Counted from the stretch's first letter, positions 36,544 to 49,495 are shown. The stretch is 64,000 nt of DNA from Chrysemys picta bellii (GCF_011386835.1 NC_088800.1:14594572-14658571), one strand, 5' to 3'. Numbers and translations: made by a program. Notes: generated by a model from the letters alone, not told the origin.

Positions 36544-37555
36544 CCTTAGAGCTACTTTGACCTAGGGCTGGAGTCCTCAACCCAACCTCTCGGTCCTAGA
36601 ATAGTCTTGCCATCTCCTCACAGCTCCGTAACTGAAGGCGCCCCGACCCTATCCACAACACAGGGACAAATTCACACAGTGCTAGAGGGAAGCTATTTGC
36701 TACCTTCGCCAGAGGAAACATCTACCACTTGGTCTTTGGAAATTTGAGCCCGACAGTCTCAGGGCTTGTGCCTGCCTCTAGCAAAACCACCAGTCACCAC
36801 ACTCGCTATGTCCCCACACACGTACTTCGCCATGAACATGTGCAGCCTCCATACAGACACACAACCATACACTCTTACCTCTCCGCCCCTTCCATTCTCA
36901 GACGCGCCCTCCCTAGCCCTACAACCTGACCCTGCCCTGGCCCCTCTCCCCTCTCCTCGCTGTGCCCAAGGGATAGAGCCACTCGGGCCTTCTGAGCCAC
37001 AGGGAACTTGGCAGAGCGGCCAGCTGCTACACCACTCCCTCTGCACCAGCCTCCCCAGGGCCATTCTGGCACAAGCCTCCCATGCTCTGAGCAGGGTTGG
37101 ACCACGGGGTGGTAATAACCACTGGCAGCTGGTCCAGGCTATTGCTCCCGCCCTGGCTGCTACCACCAATGGAGCTGATGCCCTGGGAGAGCTTAAGGAA
37201 ATGCTCAGTGTGGGAGCAGCTGATGGGATTTCCCAGGCAGAGCCTGCCACCTAGTGGCACAGTAAGGTGTTGGCCTACACACTGCTGTCAACTAACGTCT
37301 GCTAGAACAGGAAGCCAAATTTGCCTTTTAAATTAGATCTAAGCCAGAGAGCATGGACCAGAGCTGCCCAGTTTCAGAGCCCCAGTGCAAGCTCTGGCAG
37401 GGAGCTTCTTCTCTCCCTCTGGGCCATGGCTATGAGAGGAGGGAAGGTGTTTCTTAGGTAAGCAGCAGCCCAGATCACGGTGGGTCAATTCAACGAACGC
37501 AATGACTGAGCATGGTAAAGATACACCCTGCTGAGCCCGCCTCCACCCCTCAGTA

Positions 37556-37860
37556 CAGCGTTTCTCAACCAGTGGGTTGCAATGCCAATGGGGGGGGGAG
37601 AGTCACAGAAGGTGGCGGGGGGCTGTGAGGTGTTAAAGTTATTATTACAAACAAAAGCAATGAAAATCTGGTTCCTGCGCTCCATGCACACACTTACCCT
37701 TCAGAGTCAAGCATTCACTGTCAGCCTCTCAGCGCGCACACACGCACCATTGCTATCACGGAGACCTTTTTTACTCTTACTATAAATGAAAGGGGATTGC
37801 AGAAAAAATATCTGACTTCAAATAAGGGAATTAGCAACCTGGAAAGTGTGAGAAACACTG
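37556..37860. mobile_element. hAT-like element
   Basis: The termini CAGCGTTTCTCAACC and GTGAGAAACACTG are inverted repeats of the CAGTGTTTCTCA type. The flanks CCTCAGTA and ACTTAGCA match at only 5 of 8, so it is old. The interior is AT-rich toward the right with no coding capacity. Confidence 0.65.
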
Positions 37861-38166
37861 ACTTAGCACCTGGGACACTCAAACTTACTGGGGCTGGCCT
37901 GCATCCCATTAGAACAACCCCAGATAGCCTCAGGTTTTAATGTAATGTTACCCATGAGCAACCACAGCCTCCTCTGAAACATGCAGCCATGCAGCACTGT
38001 GACTGGGGCATGGGGGTCAGCATTGGCTTGGCAGAGAACACCCCCCTGTGGTTGGGGCAGCTGACTCAGAGACCCCAGCACAATATGAGGTTTTGGAGTC
38101 AGCACTGAGTCAGAGAGGAAAGCATCCTCTCCCTGAAGCCCAGTGCCCTCTAGCATCGCCTTAGGG

Positions 38167-38499
38167 CAGTGTTTCCCAAACTTGGGACGCCGCTTGTTCA
38201 GGGAAAGCCCCTGGCGGGCCGGGCCGGTTTGTTTACCTGCCATGTCCGCAAGTTCGGCCAACTGCGTCTCCCACTGGCTGCGGTTCGCTGCTCCAGGCCA
38301 ATGGGAGCTGCTGGAAGCGGCAGTCAGTACATCCCTCAGCCCGTGCCGCTTCCAGCAGCTCCCATTGGCCTGGAGCAGTGAACCGCGGCCAGTGGGAGCC
38401 GCGATCAGCTGGACCTGCGGACGCAGCAGGTAAACAAACCAGCCCGGCCTGCCAGGGGCTTTCCCTACACAAGCGGCGTCCCAAGTTTGGGAAACACTG
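38167..38499. mobile_element. Palindromic hAT element (copy D)
   Basis: The termini are CAGTGTTTCCCAAACTTGGG and its inverse. A perfect 8-bp duplication CCTTAGGG flanks it (38159-38166 and 38500-38507). It is 333 bp, with arms almost fully complementary around a centre near 38333. The intact duplication suggests this is one of the younger copies. Confidence 0.92.
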
Positions 38500-40244
38500 C
38501 CTTAGGGGATCAGGATCAGCACCGACTCAGAGGGGATAGCACTGCGCGCTACAAGGGCAGTGGGCAGATCTGAAGAAAGAGGCCAGCCCGGTAACAAGCT
38601 GTAATCAGCTAGCTTTGTCTCTGCAATGGCCCTCAACTGTCCTATCTAACATGGTAGAACAGGCACATATCTGGGGCTGCAGGGTGTTGGGCTGGGCCAG
38701 GAAGCACACTCACAGACCCAGGAAAAGCACACCAAGAACTTTCCTCCCTTGTCCCACTGGAAGCTTCGATGAGTGCAGGTGGGTTTGGGATCTCCCACAG
38801 AAGCCCAGGCAGGTGACTCAGGAGACTGAAGAACAGTTGGGTTTCCCCTCCCTCTCTCCCCACTAAGACCATTTGCATTAACATGGGCTGATTTCTCCTT
38901 AGGAGCCTCTTAACTCCTCTGCTTATTCACCCCCACCTAAAGTGAATGACACCTCCATCACCCCCACTACAGCCAGCTGGGATTTCCCCTACCCCCATGG
39001 GATTAGGAGGCCAGTGAGAAAGAGCAGTCACCAGCAGATGGACTCAGAAGCCACAAGAATCCTGTTTCCAGGTCATTGAAATCAAGGGGGTAGAAAGGCA
39101 GGCAGCCTGGGAGAATGGTCACTACTAGAAGGTTTCTAAAGTCCCTGCAGCCCAGCACCATGCCAGGGGGTTGGGATCAGCATTGACTCAGAGAGGACAG
39201 CACCCACTACTGAGTCACTAACATCGTTTCCCCCAGCACATGGCCCCTTACTCGGCACGGGGTCAGAATTGATTCGAATGGACCACCAGTACCATGCCCT
39301 GAAGCAAGCCCTTTTTAGCACAACGCTGGGCGAGAGTCTGCTGAGTCAGAAAGGAGAGCATGAAGCAGCATGGATGACAGTAGAGGATGTACAAGTGGAG
39401 CATTGGAGTCGGCCCTGACTCAGAGAGGGAGAGTCACCCACACAGCTCCCTGAAGCACAGCAGCCCCTGCATGATACTGGAATCTGCAAGAGCAGTCCAC
39501 TGGTTTACCAGCACCTCCCCTTAGCGGTTGGCTGTCTGCTCTTGAACACACCCCATCGCTTTCCTAAGCAACTCCAACATTCTCAAGTTGCCAATTCCAA
39601 GGATCGCAAAACAATTTGTTTTCCAGAACGGCACACTAGTGTCGGGCGCTAATGGGATACGTTGGTCATTCAGAAGAACGGCCCAGGGCAGGTCAGCGGC
39701 TTACAAATGTGCAGACCCAGATTTCACGATTAGCACATGGCTCAGATTTCCCCCAACGCTTCCAAAACAGCAATAGGCGACATTAACAAAAGGATTACTC
39801 AGAATTCAAAAGCGAATGGGATTTGTGACCCATTATATTAACCAGAGACGGGGGAAAGCTCTGCCGAGTGAGCACTGCTGACAGGGCACCAAACCAATTA
39901 TGAAGAGCTCACAGATCACTAAGCTGGATATATACACACATCAAGATAAATTCCTATTTGCCTGCAAATGCAGGACGCTGCCTGAGCCGCCCTACCCAAG
40001 CTGGTTTGCTTTTCTATGTGCCCATTAAACTTGGATTATATCTAGTTACTTTCCCTGGTAATTCACTTCCCCCACAGGTTTAATGCTCAGGGATAACATT
40101 TGGGAGGGTAAAACCTGAAAGAATAAATGTAATGTGTGTAATTACTTTGATAAATGAGAGAGAGCAGAAGGCAGGCAGGGAGTACACTGAGCTACAAGAC
40201 CACGCACACACACGATCATGGGAATACCACCGATGCTACTGACA

Positions 40245-40440
40245 GACACATAGGAACAGCCAGACTGGATCAAACCCGAAATCCAGCCAGTCCTGTATCC
40301 TGGCTCTGGCAGTGGCTAGTACTAGATGCTTCATAGGAAAGTGTAAGAACCCTGGAGTGGGCAGATGTGGGATAATCTGCCCCACTCTTAGGTCTCCTCC
40401 TGATCTGTAATAGTTAGAGATGGGCTTAAGCCAACAAGCA
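40245..40440 (-). mobile_element. L3/CR1-clade LINE 3'-UTR fragment
   Basis: ACACATAGGAACAGCCAGAC TGGATCAAACCCGAAATCCAG, then CCTGTATCCTGGCTCTGGCAG and GATGCTTCATAGGAAAGTGTAAG are the familiar 3' tail of this LINE family. A further weak trace of the same tail is at 24150-24230 (GATGCTTCAGAGGAAGCACAC). Confidence 0.65.
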
Positions 40441-40753
40441 TGAGGTTTAACAGCCCTTTCAAAATGTGTTGTCAATTATAACAACTCTGGCTAGTCTTGT
40501 TATCTATATAAGAGTCCAGTCCCTTTTAGAGTCTTGCTAAGTTCCTGGTGTAAAGGGCTCCCTGGGGCAATGAGTTCCAGTCTAATCACACACGGTGTGA
40601 AAAAAGTCTTTCTTTGTATCGGTTTTGAATTTGCCCCCTTTTAATTTCATTAACTATCCTTTGTACCTGTCTTACAAGATACTTCGGGGTGGCGCGGGAA
40701 ACCCAGCTGGGCTCCACCTGGAGTCAGTTTTCCACTATGGAGCTTTATAGATA

Positions 40754-40900
40754 GAATCATAGAAGTGTAGAGCGGGAAGGGACCTCAATAGGTCATCTAG
40801 ACCAGTCCCCTGCACTCAAGGCAGGACTAAGTAATAACTAGACCATTGCAAGTTCTTAAAGAGAAAAATGTCTCTCTCGGGAGAGTCATATCCAAAACAT
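40754..40900 (-). mobile_element. CR1 LINE 3' fragment
   Basis: AGAATCATAGAAGTGTAGAG CGGGAAGGGACCTCAATAGG TCATCTAGACCAGTCCCCTG is a minus-strand CR1 3' end of a family different from that at 21.2 kb. It runs on weakly toward 40900. Confidence 0.8.
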
Positions 40901-40985
40901 CCCCCTGCCCTGAAACCTCCTGCTCCAATTGCCTCCCACTGATTTTGATACCTTCAGTGTGTTTGTTTCTCTTGTTTTTGTGACT

Positions 40986-41041
40986 TGAAGATATAGACTA
41001 ATAGACTTTAGATGATCACGATGGTCCCTTCTGACCTTAGT
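40986..41041 (+). mobile_element. CR1 3'-tail remnant
   Basis: ATAGACTTTAGATGATCACG ATGGTCCCTTCTGACCTTAGT is a plus-strand CR1 tail. It stops exactly where the hAT element at 41042 begins, so the hAT probably inserted into it. Confidence 0.6.
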
Positions 41042-41708
41042 CAAGGGGTGGCCAAAATATGGCCTGCAGGCCAGATCCGGCCTGTCCAACATTTCTGTCC
41101 AGCCCGCCAGGCTCTTTGGCTGCCTCTTCACGATCTCTGGGCTGCTAAAAGTCCCGTGGCGCAGTTGGGTGCTCAGTCAGGTTGCCTGCCTGCCATGGCC
41201 CCACGCCACTCCTAGAAGTGGCCAGCTACTGCTGGCATATCTCTGTGCACCCCTGGTGGGGAGAGGCAACTCCACGCACTGCCTCCACCCCCAGCACCAT
41301 CCTCACAGCTCCCATTGGCTGGAAACTAGCCAATGGGAACTGCAGAGGTGGTGCTTGCAAGCGCAGGCAGCACATGGAGACCTGCTGCCCCGCTCCCCAC
41401 AAGGGGGATGCAGAAACGTGCCAGCAGCAGCCGGCCGCAGCCACTTCCGGGAGCAGCATGGAGCCATGGCATGCAGGCAGCCTGCCTGAGCCCTGCTGCG
41501 CCACCGTCTGGGAGCCACCTGTGGTAAGCGCCTCCTGGCCAGAGCCTGCACCTCGCAGCCCCTCCCATACCCCAACCCCCTGCCCCAGGTCAGAACCCCT
41601 CCTGTACCCCAACAGTCTGCACCAGCCCGGAGCTCCCTCCTGCATCCAAACTCCGTCCCAGACCATGCACCCCCTCCATTAATATAGTAGAAATGTGCAG
41701 CCCGTGAT
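41042..41708. mobile_element. hAT element, CAGGGGTGGGCAA family, reverse orientation, broken at one end
   Basis: This is the reverse-complement relative of the element at 35761. It begins CAAGGGGTGGCCAAAATATGG, contains the same opposed CCAATGGGAA/CCCATTGGCTGG boxes, and ends CCATTAATATAGTAGAAATG TGCAGCCCGTGATAAC. The last roughly 60 bp expected at the far terminus are absent, because an L3-like LINE begins exactly there. Confidence 0.85.
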
Positions 41709-42250
41709 AACATAAGAACATAAGAAAGGCCATACCGGGTCAGACCAAAGGTCCATCTAGCCCGGTATCCTGTCTACCGACAGTGGCCAATGCCAGGTGC
41801 CCCAGAGGGAGTGAACCTAACAGGCAATGATCAAGTGATCTCTCTCCTGCCATCCATCTCCACCCTCTGACAGACAGAGGCTAGAGACACCATTCCTTAC
41901 CCGTCCTGGCTAATAGCCATTAATGGACTTAACCACCATGAATTTATCCAGTTCTCTTTTAAACTCTGTTATAGTCCTAGCCTTCACAACCTCCTCAGGT
42001 AAGGAGTTCCACAAGTTGACTGTGCACTGCGTGAAGAAGAACTTCCTTTTATTTGTTTTAAACCTGCTGCCTATTAATTTCATTTGATGACCCCTAGTTC
42101 TTGTATTATGGGAATAAGTAAATAACTTTTCCTTATCCACTTTCTCCACATCACTCATGATTTTATATACCTCTGTCATATCCCCCCTTAGTCTCTGTAG
42201 TAACTCAGAGTCCTCCCAATCTAGTGTCCCATCACCAGCCATTGAGGAGA
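41709..42250 (-). mobile_element. L3/CR1-clade LINE 3' end, minus strand
   Basis: It starts with the tail ATAAGAACATAAGAAAGGCC ATACCGGGTCAG. The minus-strand frame 42242-41910 encodes [40 protein letters not shown] and [20 protein letters not shown], the reverse-transcriptase C-terminus. Its 3' end abuts the broken hAT element at 41708. Confidence 0.87.
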
Positions 42251-43253
42251 TTTCTAAGTCAGTTCCTCTCTGCTAATACCTCACCCCGCTATGCTCGTCC
42301 TGACCCTCCCTCCTACCCCTGTGGATCCCCCTCAGTACAGACCTACAGCAACTCCTGTTGGTCCAAGACCAGTCCTGCACAGCCAGCGAGGCATGTCAGG
42401 TTATATGGATGGTTTCATACTGTGGGAGAAAATATCTGCTAGACACTGGAGAGACCAGGTAAATGCTTGCCACTGGTGACCTGAATCAGGCTTTTAAACC
42501 CTTAGCCGACTATGCCACCTGGCTGCACGGAGTGAAATTTGCTTTACTCAGCACATGCGGCCTGCTTCTTTTGCAGACTGCATGCACCAGCTTATGGGAG
42601 AAACAAGCAGAGCTCAGAAATGCTGTGAGCTGTCAGGAAAATTCCCATACAAAGTTCCTCATGCTTCTGATGGTGCAGAACTTCCAACACAAATAAGATT
42701 CAGAGGGCTTTAATTGAGCGAGAAAGAAACTACCAATAAGTCTAGAGCCGTCTCTCTCCACCTTTTGTTCTAGCAAGGAAAACAAAGTGCACAGGAGACC
42801 TTATATAGCATCATTAAAATATACCAAAAACCAAAACAGCTGAGGCCCAGCCAAGATGCCGACAAGAGGCCTGTAGACTCCGCCTACACCACACATGCTC
42901 CCTACTGGCATTTCACACCACAGGAATGTTGGGGCTGTAAATGCAGGGATGGGACAGGGGAACATGGGGCTGGGGCCAAAAATCTACCAGTCATGGACCC
43001 GCTCCTGGATAGTTTTCAAACCCGTTGGGATGGGAGGGTTAATGTAATAAAATGTGAAGGATTGCTTGCCATGACTTTTTGCACGTCCCAGGGCGTGTCC
43101 TGTTCCTGGGTGATGGGAACACTGGGGAAGGAGGGGCCATAGGGCTGAGTGGGAGCCAACCCTCGTTTTCTCTTTCCTTTCCCAGGAAAGAAGGGACAAA
43201 TCAGAGCAGAAAGATACCCAGAACTGAGGGCACAGGACAAGATGTCCTGGGCT
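42251..43253. other. Intergenic, nothing recognised
   Basis: No coding or repeat signal stands out between the LINE tail and the 124-bp TIR element. Confidence 0.5.
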
Positions 43254-43261
43254 GTTTCTAC

Positions 43262-43385
43262 TAGGGTGACCAAATGTCCTGATTTTATAGGGACAGTCCC
43301 AATATTTGGGGCTTTTTCTTATATAGGCTCCTATTACCCCCCACCCTCTGTCCCGATTTTTCACACTTGCTGTCTGGTAACCCTA
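43262..43385. mobile_element. 124-bp TIR element with TAGGGTGACCA ends
   Basis: The ends TAGGGTGACCAAATGTC and GTCTGGTAACCCTA are inverted. A perfect 8-bp duplication GTTTCTAC lies at 43254-43261 and 43386-43393. The inner phrase CCTGATTTTATAGGGACAGT CCC is shared by a family widespread in reptiles. An 8-bp duplication suggests hAT-type transposition even though the end bases are TA rather than CA. Confidence 0.85.
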
Positions 43386-43393
43386 GTTTCTAC

Positions 43394-46300
43394 CAGTGTA
43401 ATGAACAAGATCTCATCCTTCCCAGCTCAGCGGAGCAGGATGGAACCACGCTCCAATCCAGGAGTGAAGGATTAGCGCTTGTCACACTGCATACTGTCTC
43501 CCAAATTAGCCAATTCAAGGGTGTCTACAGCACTAACCCATCGCGACCTCCAACAACCTTGTCAATATTGTCAGCAGAGAGACTAAGGCCTGCATGAGCG
43601 CTGGAGACTGGTCTCCCTTCTTCCCTCTAGAAATACTCAATCTGGGCAAGCTTGAGGACATGTTTGCGATGGAGGTTTTACTTTCTCCTGTTCTATGAAT
43701 TTAAGTACAGGAGAAGACCAGGTGGCTGGGGTGTCAGTGCAGGACCTTCCCCAGCACAACACTCCCAAAGAATCAGGGTCCAAAGATTGTGCTTTAAGCA
43801 TCTCACACAAACTGTACTCATCTCCCTGAGCTCTTCATGGTCTACTCCAGAGCTCATGCTCTGATCAGTAGAGACCATTGGCTCCTGGACATGTACAAGA
43901 GGGAAAAAGGAAAATCTTTGTCTTACTTGTGAATTTTAGTTCTAGGATCCTCCATGTTGGAAAGTCTTCATAGTGGGTGTTCTCGGTCTCCCTGGCAAAT
44001 GGAGGCCAACCTTATCTTTGTTGAGCCTGGGCTTACGACTGTCCCTTGGAAAGGACTCTCCAGAATGATAACTGCCAAAGCTGAAAAATCACTTCTTTCT
44101 AAAAGTGCTATTTCACTCAAGCAATTTGCAGCAAAACCTTGACATGAAGCTCGGGGATTTCTGGAAGGAAGGTCCTCTTCCCTTTCCCTAACAAGTGAGC
44201 AGTAGCCAGAGAAAAACCTGGGCACAATGCAATCCTCCAATGAAGGGTCTTGGAATAAAAATTGTGAATTTTCCCTCTTGCCCCGCCCCCCCCCCCCCCC
44301 CATGTCAGACGGTCATTCACAGTGGGATGTACAAAGCAGAAAACCATCCCTAGGGAAGCAGAGGATTCTATTTACCCATGTAGGATTGAAAAGGAACTTA
44401 AAGGTTACTGGGTCACCCCATTGCATAACACTCTTCTACCAAACATTTTATCTGAACAATTCTCAGTGGTTAAGGGGGGCAGGGAGATGTAAACGAAGCT
44501 TTTTAAGTCCACCTCTGAGATAAGGGGAGCACAGCCTCCACTATCAAGTGTCTCTTTCTTACATAGTAGTACCTCTACATCAAAGTTCAGTCGGAAAATT
44601 AAAATAGGTCCATCAATAGGCTTCCAGCCTGGCCTCTGACACACCAAACAGCGAGATGATCTAGGTTACATTCCCTTGTTTCTGTGTCAAGTTATACTCC
44701 ATGTCTCCTCCTTGGACCTCAGCTCTTCCCCTCACCCCCACAAGTCAGACAGGAGTTCAGATATGTGCCCCCACATGGGTTCTGCTATCTGTACTGACCA
44801 CCAGCTTCTCTGGACTCAACACCAGACAGCTGTAAAAATATTAAGAAAGTATCTCTTGGTGAATTCAAGTAGTGGATTTGGACGAAGATCTTTACATACC
44901 GATTTACTGCAATTGCTGTCTGGAAGCAAAGAAAGAATTGTGCTGGGTATCCACATGAAACCAGCTAGCCCAAGAGTTGAGTGAGATTTTACCTTAGGAG
45001 AGGTGTGCTAATGTTTGGTGAACTATCTTCTTCTGTCTCTCTTCTGAAATAAATTTGATCTTTGATGATGACTTAGTTACTGGAGCTCTGAGCATGCTGT
45101 AATTGGGCCTACCACCTGTTGGCTCAAAGCCTGAAGGCTTTTACACAAGGCCCAGGAGCCATTGCTAACATAAGAAGATCATCCAGACTAGGGTAGATAT
45201 GTATCCCTTTCACTTGAAAGGAAGGTTGATGAAACATTGGGCTATATATCCATTTATAAGTTGAGTCCAAAAGGGGATTGCTTTGTATTGAAAATGCTTC
45301 TTGTGGTAGCAGAACCTAAAGTATCCGTGGGTGACTCTCCCCGTGCATACCTTCAGTATATCTCCTGGAGGTGTATTTTCATATTGCGGAGTTTGGAGGT
45401 GATAATGCTGCAAGGATTGATTTCAGTATTTCTGCATGGAATATTGATTTCCTCGTGGATGATGGAAGACCCAAGATCTAAAATGGGCTGTGTGCTATTG
45501 TTTCTTTGTACAACAAAGAATCTTATGCCTTTTCCAAAATATGTCTTCCCTGAAACTGGTTCTATCATTCTAATGTGTAGGAAATGGACTTCTGCACCCT
45601 TCATCTTTAGATTCTACAAAGAGACTTGTTATTACTAGTGTTGATTTATATTAATTCACTTTGGGGAAAGGATAAACTTGATCCTTGGACAACGAATGGG
45701 CTCTATTGAATAGCCTTCCCTGATTATCTCAAGCACCCATTTTCAAAAGTGAGTGACTCACAGATAAAGACCCATTGTTAAGGTCATAGAGGGAGGGTTT
45801 GCCCAAACTTGGAAATCCAAAAAGTCACGAGCTTATGGGGCTAGACGTTTTTCCCCCACAAAAGAATCCCAGCCTGAGTCTTCCACCTCTCTGGAAAGGC
45901 AGTAATGGCTTCTTCCTCATGTGAAATCTAAGCTGGAGCCTAGAGGAGCAGAGAGGTTTCAAAGGGAACACTTGCTGAGATAAAGCAGTTTGAAGATATT
46001 CTCACTGGAAGGAGGGAGGGACGTATTACTTTGTATATAGCCTCAGCGACTACTTTGTTAATGGGCCCCCCCAAAGAGAATACAAGTTCCTGTGGGACCC
46101 CTGGAGGCGGGAAGGGGGAAAGGAGGTAGGTCTATCTCTTAGGGAAGGGGATCTGAATTACCTCACCCCATGGTCCCTGCTGCTGAGTCCAGAGTGAGTG
46201 GGGCCTGACCACACAGAATGAGGAGTGAGCTGTAGCCACTAGAGATAAACAACTCATTGGTAGCAGAAGAGTCGTAGGAGCTGCCATCTTTCCTGGCAGC

Positions 46301-47776
46301 TGAGGCCTTACAGGAAGAAGGGATGCTTTGGAGCCGTCTCAGCTCAGACCTCACCTGCCCTGGGGATTCAGGCAGTTCCATGAAACTTTCCTGCTTGCAA
46401 GGTAAGCTGTGGGAATAGGGGTCCCATATGGGGGCGCTGAAAAAACTTGCCACTGATTCTGGCCTGGCCTCAGGGAAGGCAGCTTCCATGCAACCTGCCT
46501 GGGCATGGACCTCACCCACCTGCCAGCTAGGAGCTGGGTCCCGGGGAGAGCTGCTGTCCTTCAAATCCACCTCAAAGCCAAATGGAATTCTTTTTGTTCT
46601 GACAAACCTCAAAGCCAAGGAAGAGAGAGACATTTAGTTAAAAGTCTTTCAGAAACCCTGCAAAGGGAACTCTGGAGCGAGCTGTGTGGAGGCAGAGCTC
46701 CAACAGTCCTTCCTGAGGGGCAGCTCTGAGCCCAGGCTGAGAACAAAGATCTGGTCTGCCTCCGGTTGCCATGGCGACCGGGAACACCCCACTGTGAGGT
46801 GTGCCTGACAGGCAGGGGACTGAGAACGCAGGTGCTTAGCACGGATGGAAAGAAGTGCCCCTCTCTTCCTGCTGCAGACAGCTTTTAGCACCACAGCGGG
46901 CTGAAGTCCAACCCTTTTCCCCTTTCAGTGAAGCTGGAGTCACCAGACCTCAGCAAACTAAGCTCAGACCCAAGGCATATACTTTGCTTTTATTTAGTTT
47001 CTCTTTGCAGCCTGCTCTCCCGCTCCCTGGTCTCTCTGCGATGGTCCAGCTCCTCCCTGAGCCTCCCAGGGCAATCTAAGATGAGAGGGGTTTTTAATAT
47101 AATTTATTACCAGCCTGCAGCTTCGAAACTCCCCGGCTTTCGAAAACAGAAGGCTGCATCTCTGACTGCTTATGGGGTGATTAACAGCTTTAATTTATGG
47201 CCTGCAGCTTGACTGATCCCCAGGGGTTGACAAAATACATATAGCAATCTCAAGTTGGTCCCCTGAAGCCCTGACTCGCCCTAGAGGATTCAGAACTGCT
47301 CTTTCCTCTCTCCCTGTGCCACTTGAAAAGGTTGTTGCCCCACAAAATGCAGCGAGCACCAGATCTATACCTGGCCCAACAGTCAGCAAAGCTTTCAGTT
47401 AGAAAATGCCTTTGGAAATCAGACCATCAGATAAGGCAGAGACCCGCAAGGATGGGACAGTCTTCAAAAATCACGCCCCTACCCTGTAATCTGAAGTCAG
47501 ACTGTAAATAACAGAGGTACTACCAAGTAGGGTTACCAATTCTGGCCTAACAAGCTGTGCATAGGAATGGGGAGCCAGGGATTTCTACACCCAGGTTGAC
47601 AAAGACTGGCCTTGGATAAGTCATGTCCCCTCCATACCGTCTCCTATCTGTGAAGTGGCAACTCTAATGCTGAACTTCCTGATGGGATGGAGAAGATAGT
47701 CGGGCACTAGGTAAGGGCAGGGTGTAAGCATCAGCTCTGCTTTCTCTGCTTCTAAGTCTGTCCGGCTTCATTCACA
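43394..47776. other. Intergenic, nothing recognised
   Basis: Over 4 kb with no supported gene, only a poly(C) run near 44.3 kb. The 133-codon frame at 45237-45638 and the 156-codon frame at 46633-46163 show no motif. A conserved non-coding element cannot be excluded without alignment. Confidence 0.45.
44284..44301 (+). repeat. Poly(C) run
   Basis: CGCCCCCCC... about 17 C after TTGCCCCG, likely slippage-prone. The flanks show nothing else recognisable. A similar G-run of about 15 lies at 59053-59066 in MRPS11 intron 4. Confidence 0.85.
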
Positions 47777-47784
47777 CGCTACAG

Positions 47785-48479
47785 CGGTGGTTCTCAGACT
47801 TTTTATTTTTCACAGACCACTTGAAAATTGCTGAGGGTCTTGGTGGACTACTTAATGATCTTTCCAAATGTTGTTTGTACTGTTAGTTAACTATTGTAAA
47901 GCGCTTTAGATAAAACCGCTATATATAAAAACCTTAATTAAATGTTTTTTTGGTTCTACAAATAAAAGCACACAATTCATATTTTAATATCAGTAGTCTT
48001 ACTTTTCTAATGCGATGGATGTGCCCTCTCTCCCCTGCTGCGGCAGCCCCCGAGCTAGGGCTGAGGAGTGGAGGGTCTCTCCCTCTCCCCCGCTGCAGTA
48101 GCCCCTGAGCTGGGGCTGGGAAGGAGGACTGTCTCTCCCCAGCAGCTGCAGCCCTGGAGCTGGGAAGTCACCTCTTTCTCTGGCCACCATAGCCCTGCAG
48201 ATCCCAAATTCCCCCCACCCCTCTTCCCACCCCACTGCCCCCTCCCACCTGTCCCCTATTCCAAGGTCACCACCTCACCTTACATGTGCGTCTTCTCCAG
48301 AGTCCAGGCACCTCATTAGCGGAGTCATGCCTGCAGGGCTCCACTCATTAGGTGGGTGGCCCTTCCTTTTCTTGTGTGCGGCCACCCAGGTGCGTACCTT
48401 AGAAGGAACTATCCACGGACCACCTGAATGGAGCTCACGGACTACAGGTGGTCCACGGACCACAGTTTGAGAACCTCTG
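47785..48479. mobile_element. hAT element, CAGTGGTTCTCA family
   Basis: The left end CGGTGGTTCTCAGACTTT and right end AGTTTGAGAACCTCTG are inverted. The flanks CGCTACAG and TGCTAGAG match at 6 of 8. Near the left end TTTTTCACAGACCACTTG and near the right end GGTCCACGGACCACAG are typical subterminal sequences. It is 695 bp, AT-rich on the left, GC-rich on the right, and non-coding. Confidence 0.8.
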
Positions 48480-48487
48480 TGCTAGAG

Positions 48488-49470
48488 GGTTGCAATGGCC
48501 TCACAGAAGCCTTGTCAGAATGGCGACAGGAAAGCCACATGATGGTCTTTATGCTGTGTGGTAGGTGGCCAACATACCACCTGCTGCCACATCCTTACAA
48601 GGACTGGGAGTGCCACAGACAGGGATGAAACAGCTGCATGTGACTTAAGCTGTTTGACTTTCATTGTGAATTTCCCATGCAGATAGAAATAGAAGAGGAG
48701 CCAAGTCCTCAGCTGTAGCACGAACATTTCCTGGGGCATGGCTCAGAGCATAAGGCGCAGATGCTCCACTTTGCTGAGAGGACAGTTTGTCTTCAGCCAC
48801 CATATCCTGGCGGCCACTCAGACATACGTTCTGCTGAGGCACAGATGCCACAAATTAATACACAGCACTGGCTTAGAACAGTTCTCATTCGTTAGATAAA
48901 TTACAATGGCTGCCTCTGGAGAGGTCAAAGGACCCCCTGGTAAGTTAAAGAGGAGGATAGGTGGGGCTCAGCAATGTGTACAATTTGCATCAACAGGGAC
49001 CAGTGTGTTACTGAAGATGCTGCTTTCCCACGTTCCAGGCCAATGAGAGCCGAATTCCTTAGAGAAGCAGATGGCTGCTATTCCCCCGCACATTGACAGG
49101 TGCACCTCCTCCCCAGAGGGGCCACAATAACCCAGAAGGAGATTAAGGATTTAGAGGCTTGGACACAGAGTTTAAAAATGGGGAACTTTAAACATGGTCC
49201 TTTGCCAGGTCTCCCAATGCAACTAATTGGTAAATCCCCTTCTTACCCCTCTAACAGTGTCTCGTCCCACCTAAGCAAGTAAAGGGAGCTCACTCACTGC
49301 TTCTCTTATTGAGGAACAGCTGCTAAAGGAAGAGTACAGCTTTTCAGAGAGACCATTTCAGCTTCAGGCTACTACAGGGATCCAGTGAAGAGAGGTACCA
49401 CAGACCTAGGGAATGGCACAGCTGGGAAGGGGAAAAGGAGGCATTAGAGGATGCAACATAAGCACAACAC
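48488..49470. other. Spacer downstream of MRPL46
   Basis: No gene or recognisable repeat between the hAT element and the MRPL46 polyadenylation signal. Confidence 0.5.
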
Positions 49471-49495
49471 CCTTCACTTAGCAGAGGTTTTAATA

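Noticed and set aside
35806..36565. 220- and 184-codon frames near 36 kb
   Set aside because: They lie wholly inside a non-autonomous hAT element and consist of repeated Gly-rich phrases.
38143..38484. Similar open frames ([14 protein letters not shown]...) at 11.6, 18.4, 38.2 and 50.3 kb that look like a conserved small protein family
   Set aside because: They are translations of the palindromic hAT arms, occur on both strands of each copy, and share nucleotide rather than codon-level conservation.
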